Source: Phocoena phocoena (Eukaryota; Chordata; Mammalia; Artiodactyla; Phocoenidae). From it: a stretch of DNA of 64,000 nucleotides. The notes below the pieces were generated by a model. The model was not told the origin of the DNA. It was given only the letters and a program-made list of their open reading frames with translations, and ran no database searches. The translations under genes were made by a program, and so were the position numbers. Where the stretch lies: positions 97,004,394 to 97,068,393 of the forward strand of contig NC_089228.1 of assembly GCF_963924675.1 (NCBI RefSeq). The letters are read 5' to 3'. Positions 10,001 to 20,835 of this stretch are shown here, in pieces; the first letter of the stretch is position 1; every line of letters starts with the position of its first letter.

Positions 10001-10289
10001 CAGGAGCAAAGCATTTAACTAACATAATTTATTTTAATTTTTTTAAAAATAATAATGGAATGCTTAGGGACTCAGGAAATTATCCTAGAATCATTTCAGA
10101 ATACTATTCCACAGATCAATCTGGAGATTAAGAACACAACAATACCTACCAAGAGGAGTGGAGAATTAATGTTATTCACATAACAGAGTCAGAAATACTT
10201 TCCACTGATAATTGAAATAATAGTGTTTACTTCCAACAGGAATTTAACATTCATCACACATTGATTAAAGGCCTATTCAGCCTCGGGCA

Positions 10290-10520
10290 CTGAAAAATTC
10301 ATCATAGCTAACACTTGCAGAAGGCTTGGTCTCTGAGCACTGTCCAAAGTGCTTTGCACACAGGAATTAATTTAATTTTCACAACAGCCGTATGAAGTTA
10401 GTGCTATTCTTTTCCTATTTTTGCAAGTGAGGAAACAGAGGCAAAAATAAAAATTAATTATTTGCCTGAAGTTACATCTTGAGGTTATAAAATAAAAGAG
10501 CCAAGATTTGAACTTGTACC
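10290..10520 (-). mobile_element. MIR element
   Basis: In reverse complement: gaggcttggtctctgagcac-like size text, gctttgcacacaggaattaa, acaacagccgtatgaagttag, caagtgaggaaacagaggca and agccaagatttgaac. This is nearly full length for MIR. Confidence 0.8.
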
Positions 10521-10529
10521 CTTATAGGT

Positions 10530-11060
10530 TCTCTGAGAACAAATACCAGGGTGAGAGTAGACACAGATGAGGCTTACTGGGACAAACATCTATGACAGAT
10601 AAAGAAGGAAGAGGCAGGAGGAGTGGGCAGGGACAGGCTTCAGACCGAGATGCAGGTGTGATATTTGTGAAAGGCAAGAAGGAAGGAAGGACTGGGTAGC
10701 GAGAGCCTCAGACTCCTGTGCAGATCTGGGAAAGCCTGACAGACTGATGGATGGGGAGTCCCTGAGTCAAAGTGGGAGATTCCCTCAGGCAGCATGAATG
10801 GTGGAGTTTCATAGCCTCATGTTGCTCAGTCACGGCTGGGAGGAGTCTAAGAGAAGTGTGGTCTGCCACCAGTGCTGCAGGGGATCCAAAGCAGCCACTG
10901 GGGGCTCTGCCCCCCTCTCTTGAAGGGAGGTCTGAGTGGGAGGCTATGGAACCCAAGCTGTCTGGCACCAGAGTCCATGCTTTTACTCATTCTGTTATGC
11001 TGCCCTCCTCATACCTTGAGGGTGTGCAGTGGAGGATGTAACCCTGTAGCAATGAAAGGC
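10530..11060 (+). mobile_element. Candidate old LTR, family not named
   Basis: The opening ggttctctgagaacaaatacc and the G-rich course through gaggcaggaggagtgggcagg and tctgccaccagtgctgcagg resemble old mammalian LTRs that begin with 'ggttctctgagaagcagaacc'. Similar opening text is at 29468-29500. No target duplication or paired LTR was found; frames here overlap on both strands and are not genes. Confidence 0.35.
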
Positions 11061-11279
11061 CTCAGTAGGAAAAGGGGACACTTTGTTACAAAGATCTGGG
11101 GCCTCCACTCACACAGAGCTCAGTGCCAGCAGTGCCCCGAGGTCGTGCAGAGCGATGGCTCTGGTAGTAAAGAGCTGAACAGCAATCTTCCAATCCAAAC
11201 ACACTGTAGTTTTACCCTGAATCAGGCACCTTCATGTCATAAAAATCTCGTAAAACTTTTCAGCCAATATTTAAATATT

Positions 11280-11540
11280 TATTCAATACTTACTAAATAC
11301 GAGGCATTGTGTTAAGTACAATCGGAAATATTAAGATCGAAAAGCCTGAACCCTTCCATCCAGGGTTTACCCAATAGGGTAAACTAAAAATAACTAAAAA
11401 TAACCATATATACGTGAGAACACGTAAAAAGTGGCACAGATATGGTGCTGTGGGAGTTTAGGGAAGAGAGAGATTACTTCCTGCTGGAAAGATTGGGAAA
11501 GGTTTCATGAAGGAAAAAGCAATGGTGTTGCTTCCTCAAA
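11280..11540 (+). repeat. Ancient interspersed repeat
   Basis: attcaatacttactaaatacgaggcattgtgttaag followed by gaaaggtttcatgaaggaaa follows the 'cctactatgtgccaggcactg ... ggcttcatggaggagg' family that recurs at 18.2, 44.1, 46.6, 50.2 and 59.2 kb. Family name uncertain. Confidence 0.45.
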
Positions 11541-12819
11541 TGAAAATATGAAATTAAAAATTTGAAGCTGTCTTTAAAATTTGTATCTGTCTAGCCCACC
11601 ACCCTCACCCCAAGCACTGGTCTTTAGGAACTGGTGGGAACATATATCGTAGGTTAGAAAATGGGGTTCAGATCATAAGATTGAGAACAGGAATATTCTG
11701 GCTGTGGTGGAAGGTTGGAGAGAGATCAGAGATGGAAATGGAAACTTAGTGTGACTGTTTATCCCTTTATTTTTTTGGTAGCAGTGTCTAATCTTTGAAT
11801 CCATCCCAAGCTCCTAATTACACTTAAAGAAAGTGCCAAGTTTCATATTCACTGTATCCAAGCTGCACCATAAACGTACAATTTTCTGTGTACCCTTTAG
11901 TCCCCAAACAACACATTTCCTTTTGTATATTGTCCTGATGGCTCAATGGGATTTTTCCAGATTCAGGTCTCACTCTTATTTATATGGTGGAATCATGATT
12001 TAAAAGTACACTATTAATTTGTCAGAAGTTTTTCAATAATTTTTCTAAAACTGTACTCCTTCTGCCTTGCATTTTATTCACTTTTTTGTTTGTTTCCTCA
12101 GCTAAGTTCATATTTAATCGCTCTCTAAACTTAGAGCCATTTCATTTGAGAAAATAAAGTCCTTTTATTTTCTGACATTTCCCAAGGTGGCAGGGGGTCT
12201 GGGGTCTGGGGAATGTGTTTCCACCTTTAAGCTGGAGGAAGCTTTGAAAACACTTTAGCAAGTTTTGGATTCCTGTCTGATTAAAAGCTGCTACAAATAA
12301 TAAGTGGAAGAAACAAAAATAGAAGGTAGATAGGTATGAATACCAGTGTTAAAGATGCTTCTTTATATCCCTGCTCTGTGATTTTAGGAATTATAGAAAA
12401 CAAATTGCAACACTTTTACTCAGACTTTATATTTTTATTACAGAAGGCAAAAGATTTGTCTTAGAATACACATTTGAGACCGGAACATTTCTTAGGTGTA
12501 GTAGTGTCTGCTTTCACTTGGATAGTATAATTAGCTCCGCCACTGAGGGCTGGCTTCACTCCTGTAAGTACCCTCCTTCCTGCATCAGCAGGCTTGCAGC
12601 CCTTCTAGATCATTCCCTCTGGAATACTAATCACTTGTCTGTCTCTCATCTTAAAACAAAACAAAGCAAAACATACAAACAAAAACGTCCTTTAACCCCA
12701 CATCCTCTTCCAGCGCCTGCCTTTTTTCTCTTCTCCCTTTTGTAGCAAAATTCTCAACAGAGTCATCTATGGTTTCTGTATCCACTTCCTCACCCCTGCG
12801 GATTTTCCTAAGATATTCT
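11541..12819. other. Unassigned sequence
   Basis: No gene or named repeat. A small (tctgggg)n run at 12190-12210 and an A/C-rich run at 12650-12690 are the only low-complexity parts. Confidence 0.4.
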
Positions 12820-14110
12820 TGTCCACATCCCAGAAAACTTCCATGTTGCCAAATCCAAGACTCTTTTCAAGGTCCTTCTCTGACCCAGTCCCTCAGTATC
12901 TTTTACCACAGCTGACCACTTCCTTTACTGGAAGCTCTCATGTCTCTTAGTCTGTATTTACCTGGTTTTCCTCATACCTATCTGGCAGTTCTTTGTATCT
13001 TCACTGATGAAGCCTCCTTTACAGCTTAGTCTCTAATATGTTGGAGGGCTCCCAGGGCAGAGTTCCAGGCCCTTTTCTCTACCTACATTGTCTTTCTAGG
13101 GAAATAATCCTTCCTATCCTAAGGCTTGAGATGTCATTGATATGCCATGACTCCCAGGTTCTCATTCATTCCTGAACTCTCCTCTGAGCTCCAGACTTGG
13201 ATATCCAATTTTGTATTCATTACTTCCGTTTGGCTCACTAAGAGGTATGGCAAATATAGTTAATTTTCTCCTACCCTCCATCCTGTTCCTTCCCAGTCCT
13301 CCCAGTCTTCGATAATGGCCTCACTACCCACTCGGGAGTTCAAGCCTTGATTTTTTCTTTTTTTTTCCTAATCCATCAGTGAGTCTGGTAGCTTCATCTT
13401 CAAAATAGATCTCAAATCCATCCACCTCGCCTTATCTTCATTGCTATCATGCTAATCCAAACCATGATCATCACTTTGATGACTGCAGTTGCCTCTGAAT
13501 GTCTCCCTACTTCTGCTTCTCCGCCACGAACAATCACTTCCACACAGCAACCAGAGAGATTTTTTAAAAATATAAATCAGAGCATGTCATTTCCATGCTT
13601 TAAACCAACCAGGTATTTCCCTTCCAAAAGCACTTAGAATAAAATGCACCTCTGTTCCCCAATTTGCAAGACTCCAGTTAACTTGGCCCCTACCTAACTC
13701 CTTGTCACCTTAAACCATTTTTCTACCTCACTTCCTCTCTCCCAGCCATGTTGGCTGTCTTCTTGCTCCTCCAATATGCCGAGATGCTCTCCCTCTATCC
13801 CTTTGCTTATCTGGCACCTTCTTATTTGTCTCAATTTATACGTTACTGTTAGCCCCTTAGATCAAACCTCCCTGATGACTGTTCAAAGGAAGTGCTCTCT
13901 CAGCAGCACACCCAATTCATTCCCATTAAAGCCCTTACTACAGGTTGTAATTATAGGCTTGTTTTCTCATTTGCTGTCATTCATCTCCCACAAGAATGTG
14001 AGCTCCATAAGAGTAAGGACTTGCTCTGTCTTATTCATACCTGCATCAGTGCTGTCTAGAACAATGACTGTCCACAGTAGATGTTCAATAAGTATTTGTT
14101 GAGTGAATAA
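12820..14110 (+). mobile_element. L2 LINE, long relic to its 3' end
   Basis: The order of words follows L2: tcctctgagctccagacttgg and atatccaattttg (ORF2), then agatctcaaatccatccac, ctgcagttgcctctga, atcagagcatgtcatttcc, tggcccctacctaac, then the 3' end aatgtgagctccataagag and gttcaataagtatttgttg. It is heavily frameshifted; frames at 13449-13637 and 13776-14102 are pieces of this decayed reverse-transcriptase gene, not host genes. Confidence 0.82.
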
Positions 14111-15713
14111 ATCAGTTTTTAGATTATTCAAGCCATTTGGTTTTCCTTGATTGTTTGCCAGTCTACTCCTTGGTGAAGTATCTGAGCATTAGAGTAAGGA
14201 ACATGCTTCATTTGCAACTTCTGTTCAAAGAGAATATGGAACTTTAATAGATCAGAGGGAGATCCTAAGCTTTTAAGTCTTAGCTTTTCAGCAGTATATC
14301 CCTTAACGATGGCAAAAAAATCAAAGATTAAGTTATGAGAGCTATCAGAGTTTCACTAGCAAAATTAAATTTTTTCTATTTTCTGTCTGTTTTGTGAATT
14401 TTATTTTATCTGAATTTAGAATGTGAGCAAAGCTGTGGAAGGGTTAGGGTTGCTTGTACATGATTTTCAATCATTGGAATTCTAAAAATGCTACAAAATT
14501 AACATTTTTATTTCAAATACATTGATCCCAAGACTATGTGATACTAACTCTTCTTCTTCTCAAGGATTACAAAATAAAGATGCTGATATGGAATTCATTG
14601 CAGCAATAACTCGGGATATGAACTTGTATCTATGAAACACTGATGTAATGCTATGAGCTCATAATATATATGGATGCTAAACCATCTGTGTTTTGTGACA
14701 CACTGTATCATCAAAAAAATTTTGTGTATAATTCTAAAGTAAAAAATAAAACAAAATTTCAACTAACAGGTGTGTTACTTCAAACATGCAACTCAGCAAT
14801 TCTAAATCCCGACTTGAAACAATGCCTGAAAAGCTGAAGGTCAGGTGAAGATATTACATTTAACACTCTTGAAAATGTCAGAGAAGTACCTCTAAAACGT
14901 AGGGAAAAATTGGTAAATTAAATATAAGATGTTGCAGATCAGGATAAAAGAGTCAATATAAAATACTTTTTTACTGGAAGAAAAGAAGAAAAAGAGGGAA
15001 GAAGGAAGGGCGAGGAAAGGAAGGCAGAGTTTGCTGAAGAGGGGCCATTCCTGAGTTAGTTTAACCACTTAGCTTGGTCTCTTGGGCTGTACAATCAAGA
15101 AAATGACGGTCAGTATTTACCTGTGTGTGCTTGGGATTTCCATGTTCTGCGTGTGCCTCCGCTGTGGAAAGCGTGAAACCATGATGAGGACTATCAAGGC
15201 AGTCAGAGTTCAGTGAGAGGCTAAAGGTCGGTGTGGACTGGAGAAGCAGGAATTACTCTATGGACTGAGCTGGACTTCTGCTAAATCTTGTTGGATGCAG
15301 TGGATTTTGATAGAGACAGATGTGAGCAGTGAGGAGAAAGTGTGAAGAGAGACACATGCACAAAAACAAAATTAAAAAGGTAGAAAAAATAAGTTAGAAT
15401 TCCCTATCCCTAGGAGGAAGTTTTAAAGGGTACCCTGATTGAAATGGAAACATTTAGAATAGTCATAGGCAATGATGGCGTGAAGCGGCTGTGGGTTTTA
15501 AACTCCAGGCTGCAGGGTGAGAAGGCAGTGAGAAGCTGGAGAAAACCTCAAGCAAGGGCGACACGAAGGAAGTGATGTTTTAGGAAGGGAAAGGATTGAT
15601 GGCATAAGGCAAGGTGGATTGCAAGGAGGTAAGCTCGAGGTCTTATCATGATGCCATTTCTGCAATAAGGTTGTAAAACGTAATAAATTAAAGATCTGCA
15701 CTCTGATGATGAT
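14111..15713. other. Unassigned sequence
   Basis: AT-rich in the first half. It includes a 49-bp almost pure purine run at 14976-15024 (one C). No exon or named repeat recognised. Confidence 0.4.
14976..15024 (+). repeat. Polypurine tract
   Basis: Forty-eight of 49 bases are A or G (ggaagaaaagaagaaaaagag and onward). Such tracts can form triplex DNA if mirror-symmetric; symmetry here is only partial. Confidence 0.8.
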
Positions 15714-16440
15714 ATTTTATTTTATTTTATTTTTATTTTATTGAAGTATAGTTGATTTACAATGTTGTGTTAATTTCTCCTGTACAGCAAAGTGATTCAG
15801 TTATACATATATACATTCTTTTTCCTATTGTTTTCCGTTATGGTTTATCACAGGATATTGAATATAGTTCCCTGTGCTAAACAGTAGGACCTTGTTGTTT
15901 ATCCATCCTATTCAACTAGTTTGCATGTGCTAATCTCAAACTCCCAATCCTTCCCTCCCCACACCCCCTCCCCCTTGGCAACCTACAAGTCTGTTCTCTA
16001 TAATCTGTGAGTCTGTTTCTATTTTGTAGATATGTTCATTTGTGTCATATTTTAGATTCCACAGATAAGTATGGTATTTGTCTTTCTCTTTCTGACTTAT
16101 TTCACTTAGTATGATCATCTCTAGACCCATCCATGTTGCTGCAAATTGTATTATTTCATTCTTTTTCATGGCTGAGTAATATTCCACTGTATGTATATGT
16201 GTGTGTGTGTGTGTGTATACATATATATACAGCACATTATCTTTATCCATTCATCTGTCAATGGGCATTTAGGTTGTTTCCATGTCTTGGCTATTGTAAA
16301 TACTGCTGCTATGAACATAGGGGTGTATATATCTTTTGGAATTATAGTTTTGTCTGGATAAATGCCCAGGAGTGGGATTGCAGGATCATATGGCAATTTT
16401 AATAGAGATATAGGAGTAATTCCAAGAGGCAGTTTGAAGG
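15714..16440 (-). mobile_element. L1 3' end with ORF2 C-terminus, 5'-truncated
   Basis: On the minus strand the end of L1 ORF2 is recognisable in two frames: LPYDPAIPLLGIYP and EEWIK-like DEWIKIM in one, then VEYYSAMKKNEI, QFAATWMGLEMIILSE and QKEKDKYH in the other. The shift between frames coincides with a (GT)n expansion at 16199-16217. The 3' UTR follows (aactatattcaatatcc, ctgtacagcaaag in reverse complement) and ends in an A-rich tail read as ttttattttattttt at 15714. The protein is dead: frameshifted and lacking the endonuclease and reverse transcriptase. Confidence 0.93.
16199..16217 (+). repeat. (GT)n microsatellite inside L1 ORF2
   Basis: About nine GT units expanded within the ORF2 C-terminal coding region of the L1 at 15714-16440, followed by atacatatatata. 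Confidence 0.85.
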
Positions 16441-16449
16441 TAACGGAAA

Positions 16450-16610
16450 TAGACATTTATCAAGGGTTACGTGCTCTATACTTTACTTAATTCTCACAAC
16501 CACCCTTCCAAATAAGTATCATTATTCCAATTTAGAGATAATTGAGTTCCAGAAATTTATTAAATAGCTTACTCGAGGTCAGACAGTGAAACCAGGTTTG
16601 AGAACCAGCA
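16450..16610 (-). mobile_element. MIR fragment
   Basis: acttaattctcacaacca, aagtatcattattccaatttagagataa and actcgaggtcagacagtgaaacc match the reverse complement of MIR. Confidence 0.7.
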
Positions 16611-17963
16611 GATTGGATGGGTGGTAGACTAGGATGAATCAAAGCATTTTCGTTTGTTTGTTTTATAAAAGCTGTATTTCTACTTTATTTTATTTTTTTC
16701 TCCTAAGTCTGGGAGCCTAACATTCATTTGTATTTGATTGTGTATCAAAGACAAGGGCTGAGTAGGTAATGCCCAAAGCTGAGAGTGATGGCCAGATTGG
16801 TTTTAGTTTTGCTTCTTCATCCTTAAAACTAGCATTTGGTTTTAGGTGAGTGAAAGATGAGTTCCTAATAATAATAAACAACGGTCTAATAAAGACTTAT
16901 AATGAGGGATTACCAGCTGGTTAAGGCAAGCAGCCTTCAGTAGGTTTGCCCTCAGTGAGTTCCTTTGGGTAGCTGTGACCGAGGGGTCACAAAGCAGAGG
17001 TCGCTGGCAAAGGGAGGCTAGCCTGCATGTCTTCCACCCAATATCCTGGTGCTCAGTGGGACCAGGTCACCCACTTGGGCAGCTCTGAAACAGCATAAAA
17101 TAAGCTTGCAACACCAGGGCTAGAGAATAAGATGGGCTGAGAGCTGAGGACACAGCACAAGTTTTAGATTCAGATTTTCAAACTTGGAAAACTCTCTTTT
17201 TTCTTTTTTATGAAGAAAAACAGAAGTTCACGGTCTCGTTTCATTACCCACCGGTGCTTTCGAGCCATGAACTTTCCCCCACTTCGGAAACTTCTCTGGA
17301 AAATTCATTTCATGCTTGTCTACTCCAGTAAAACCCTTGACTGAACTTGTTGCAAAACAGGAGACTTGGCCGAGGGAATGTGAGAAATCACCCGACACGG
17401 CAAAGCCAGTTGGCATCCTTGAGAGCTGTGTGGGCTTCCAACTTTGGGTTTACCTGTCTTCTTGGACTGTGACCTTCTCCCAGCAGAGGGGGAGTTCTGA
17501 TTGTTCCTGTGCCCAGTGACTGAGAGGGGGCGGTCACAGCACACGCATCACGTTCCTTGACACACTGAAGAGTGCCTCTTAGGATGAGGGGGGCTGTGGA
17601 TGTCCTGACTTCAGGGCTCCGCACTCACCAGCATGTGAGAGGAAGTCTTAGGAGGCTTCTTGGTAACTATCAAATGTCTCTGAAAGCCTCAGCTAGGATT
17701 TTTGCTCTTACAAGGTAGTGCCTGCATCATTACCTTATTGCTGCTAAATCTGCTCTTATCACTAATGTGATAAAACACCCCTGTCTCCTCTCGAGCAAAT
17801 TTTTTCCCAAGGATCCTTATGCGGATCCTTCGCCAGTCACTCTGCCCTTCTCCAGCACAGTTGTTTCTGAACGTAACTTCTTTTCTTAAGTTCTCACCCA
17901 ATTCTTACCCCCTTTACTCTCAGAGGGTGATCCAAGTTCTTAAGAAAAGGGAGTATTTTCAAT
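16611..17963. other. Unassigned sequence
   Basis: 1.35 kb without a named repeat. Overlapping frames on both strands at 17228-17624 suggest a locally stop-poor GC-rich stretch and not a gene. Two BamHI-type palindromes form an inverted pair at 17809-17830. Confidence 0.4.
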
Positions 17964-17977
17964 AAGAATTCATTGGG

Positions 17978-18187
17978 GGTCTTCCCTGGTGGCACAGTGG
18001 TTGAGAGTCCGCCAGCCGATGCAGGGGACGCGGGTGCATGCCCCGGTCCGGGAAGATCCCACATGCCGCGGAGCGGCTAGGCCCGTGAGCCATGGCCGCT
18101 GAGCCTGCGCATCCAGAGCCTGTGCTCCGCAATGGGAGAGGCCACAACAGTGAGAGGCCTGCGTACTGGTTAAAAAAAAAAAAAAAA
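17978..18187 (+). mobile_element. CHR-type SINE, short GC-rich form
   Basis: ggtcttccctggtggcac begins the tRNA-like head; the A box is tggcacagtgg, and the body runs through cggtccgggaagatccc and agcctgcgcatccagagcc to an A tail. The 14-bp target duplication aagaattcattggg is exact at 17964-17977 and 18188-18201. Confidence 0.95.
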
Positions 18188-18410
18188 AAGAATTCATTGG
18201 GTACCTGCTATGAGGCAGGAATTATGCTAAGTTTTTGGAACATAAAGACAAATAAGTTGTGATCTCTACCCTGGAGGGGCTTATAGCTGGGTAGAGGGAG
18301 ATAAATAGACAGGAAAACAAGTAAGGGCATTCAAACCATGTAGGTGAATTAATGCGTAGATGTATAGGGCAAAGGGAGAGTAGGAGAAGAGTCATTAATT
18401 CCACTTAGAA
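18188..18410 (+). repeat. Ancient interspersed repeat
   Basis: attgggtacctgctatgagg, caggaattatgctaag, aagacaaataagttgtgatc, ctggaggggcttatagctgg and ggagataaatagacagg follow the 'cctactatgtgccagg ... ctcatggagcttacattctag' family. The SINE at 17978 landed at its start. Confidence 0.5.
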
Positions 18411-18755
18411 AGCAGGACAAGCGTCACAAAGACCATCTGGGATGAACTTCCTAAATTCCCTTTCCTCTGCTTCCCAAGTCATCTATAGCTACAGATATTC
18501 TTACCATCTTTCTTCCTATCTTAGAAGAGGTGTCTAGTCTTTTCTAAGGCTGTTCCTTCAGATGGCTCTTAAAAATAAAGTTCATCTTCCAATATAAAAG
18601 TGAGGTAAAAGAACTGCAAAAATATGTAAAACAACAACATAGAAAAATTAAGAAAGAGAAAATATCTCCCATAATCCAGCCAGTTCCTTAACATTGCTGC
18701 CGTCATCCATTTTGTGTATTTTAATCTCCTTTCTCGTCCTATGCACATTTTTAAA
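18411..18755. other. Unassigned sequence
   Basis: Nothing recognised beyond short A-rich stretches. Confidence 0.4.
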
Positions 18756-19104
18756 ATAAATTTTATTTTATTTTTATTTTTGGCTGCATTGGGTCTTCGT
18801 TGCTGTGCTCAGGCTTTCTCTAGTTATGGTAAGAGGGGGCTACTCTTCGTTGCTGTGCGCAGGCTTCTCATTGCGGTGGCTTCTCTTTGTTGTGGAGCAC
18901 AGGCCCGAGGTGCACAGGCTTCAGTAGTTGTGGCACTCGGGGTCCGTAGTTGTGGCTTGTGGGCTCTAGAGCGCAGGCTCAGTAGCTGTGGCACACTGAC
19001 TTAGTTGCTCTGTGGCATGTGGGATCCTTCTGGACAAGGGCACAAACCCGTGTCCCCTGCATTGGCAGGCGGATTCTTAACCACTGCACCACCAGGGAAG
19101 TATC
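18756..19104 (-). mobile_element. CHR-type SINE, long form
   Basis: Read on the minus strand it begins cttccctggtggtgcagtgg and continues with repeated 'agcctgcgctctagag' and 'gcaactactgaagcc'-like units to a TA-rich tail (ttttattttatttttattttt at 18761 in plus sense). Flanks tgcacatttttaaa (18742-18755) and tgcacatttaaa (19105-19116) are a target duplication with a 2-base length change. Confidence 0.93.
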
Positions 19105-19119
19105 TGCACATTTAAATAG

Positions 19120-20690
19120 GTATAATCATCCCCCTGTAGCCATCTCCATTCCTCTACCCCCTCCTCTGGGACCCAGCTCCTTCCAATTCTACACCTTGAC
19201 TGTCTTTCCCATTGGAAAGTCCCATTCACTTCCCTACTCACTTAAATCTCACCCATCCTGCAACACTGGAAGCCAAATCACTTCTTTAGCTGAGCTAGAG
19301 CTAGACTGTTCTTGCAGATTCTTTAATGACCCGTTAAGGAGATCAAGTCAATTTTCTTGTTGATCCCTTCCTTCTTTCTGCAACTTTTCTCCCTTGACTC
19401 CCTTAGTTGTCCATTTTTGAAGTTATTTTGGTTTTTTTCCCCTTCTTCTCTGTTAACTCTTTCCTCCTGCATCTCTATATTAGTTCCTCTCCCTCTGCCT
19501 ACCTTTTAAAGACTGGCGGTTCCAGGGTCTCACCACTGTCAGTTTCTCATCCCTCACTCCAGACTCTCCTGGGGCCCCTGCTATGATGTAACATAGTCAC
19601 TGAGTACTTCCAGACCTGTGTCCCCACCCTAGACTTCTTGCCTGAACCTCAGCCCCACTGGTACCTTACTACTGGGCATCCTTACCCTGGCATCTCCAAC
19701 TCAACAGTTACCAACTGGATTCCTCTTCTTATTTCTTAGCTTGGTCAAAAGTCTTACCTCCTACTTCATCCACTGTGTCAGGAAAATGGACACCATCTTC
19801 ATTTCTTCCTTCTTACTTAGACACATAAACTCTTCCTACAAGTGTGTCTCAAATCCATCGCTCATTCTCACTGCCACTTTTTAAAATCAGACCCTGACTA
19901 TTTCTTATCTGGTCTATTGGATAGCCTCACTAATGAAGACTCTGTTTTCCATTCCTTTTTACTACACTTTTGCTTCCATGCTGTTTCACAAATTACGTTT
20001 CTAGAATACAGATTCTTTTTTTTAAAAATCATTCCTTAAAAAAGAATTAATTGGGCTTCCCTGGTGGCGCAGTGGTTGAGAGTCCGCCTGCCGATGCAGG
20101 GGACACGGGTTCGTGCCCCGGTCCGGGAAGATCCCACATGCCGCGGAGCGGCTGGGCCCGTGAGCCATGGCCACTGAGCCTGCGCGTCCGGAGCCTGTGC
20201 TCCGCAACGGGAGAGGCCGCAACAGTGAGAGGCCCGCGTACCGCAAAAGGAAAAAAAAAAAAAGAATTAATTAGTTAATTTAAAAAAGCATTCCTTAAAA
20301 TAAAAATTGTTGATGATTGTCCACTGCCTGCACCAAAATTCAAATTTCTTACATAACACTCAAGAGAGTGTGTCCTTGGCCCCCAGTCTACTTTTCCCAC
20401 CCTCCCTTCTTTCCTACTCAATCCCCATACATCCTCTGATGTAGCCCCATGTGGTTACTACATGCTGCCCTGCTTCCCCAAACATGCCGTGAATTCTTAC
20501 ACCGCCCAGGACCTACTGTGGTTTACCCTCTACCTAGAAAAGCCTCATGCATTTGTTGAAATCATATTCATGCTTCTAAGCCCAGCTTAAATGTCACCTT
20601 CTCTGTGAAGTCTTCCCAGACCTTGTTTTCCCCTGCCCCCTGGAAAATCAGTGGCTCTCCCCTCTGTGTTCTCATATCAGAGTGGTTCCC
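19120..20690 (+). mobile_element. L2 LINE, long relic (with nested SINE)
   Basis: L2 ORF2 and 3'-region words occur in order: cctcactccagactctcc, atctccaactcaacag, ctcaaatccatcgctcat, tcactgccactttt, then after the SINE ttgtccactgcctgcacc, gtccttggcccccagtcta, cccaaacatgccgtg and aagcccagcttaaatgtcaccttctctgtgaag. No intact frame remains. Confidence 0.75.
20053..20259 (+). mobile_element. CHR-type SINE, young short form
   Basis: gggcttccctggtggcgcagtgg begins the copy. The A box tggcgcagtgg is at 20065-20075 and the B box ggttcgtgcccc at 20108-20119, both intact. A 13-base A tail precedes the right copy of the target duplication aaagaattaatt (20041-20052 and 20261-20272). It interrupts the L2 at 19120-20690. 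Confidence 0.96.
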
Positions 20691-20835
20691 AAACCACTAG
20701 AATCAACTTTTAAAAGATCCCGTTGCCTGAGCCTTACCTCATAATGTTACACCAGAATATTTCAGGGTAAGCTCTGTGCATTCGTAATTTTTGAAATCAG
20801 ATCTGAGGTGCTCAGAATTTGGCGAGTTCAGATAT
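20691..20835 (-). mobile_element. MER5-type hAT element
   Basis: gagtggttcccaaaccac, aatcaacttttaaaag, ttgcctgagccttacctcat and gtgcattcgtaatttttgaaa follow the reverse complement of MER5 (agtggttctcaaac ... gggccccacc ... ctgtatttttaacaag). Confidence 0.6.

Noticed and set aside
10872..11315. 147-codon frame
   Set aside because: Overlaps other frames in both directions, shows no domain and lies in a probable old LTR.
17481..17500. CTCF-like cagcagagggggag
   Set aside because: Only about 10 of 15 core positions match, too weak to list beside the pair at 3.2 kb.
17809..17830. Inverted pair aaggatcc / ggatcctt
   Set aside because: Eight-base arms are short, and each half is itself nearly palindromic; such pairs are expected by chance in 64 kb.
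20053..20130. tRNA gene
   Set aside because: The tRNA-Glu-like head with A and B boxes belongs to a SINE: it lacks a complete cloverleaf and is followed by a SINE body and A tail. The same holds for the other eight copies.
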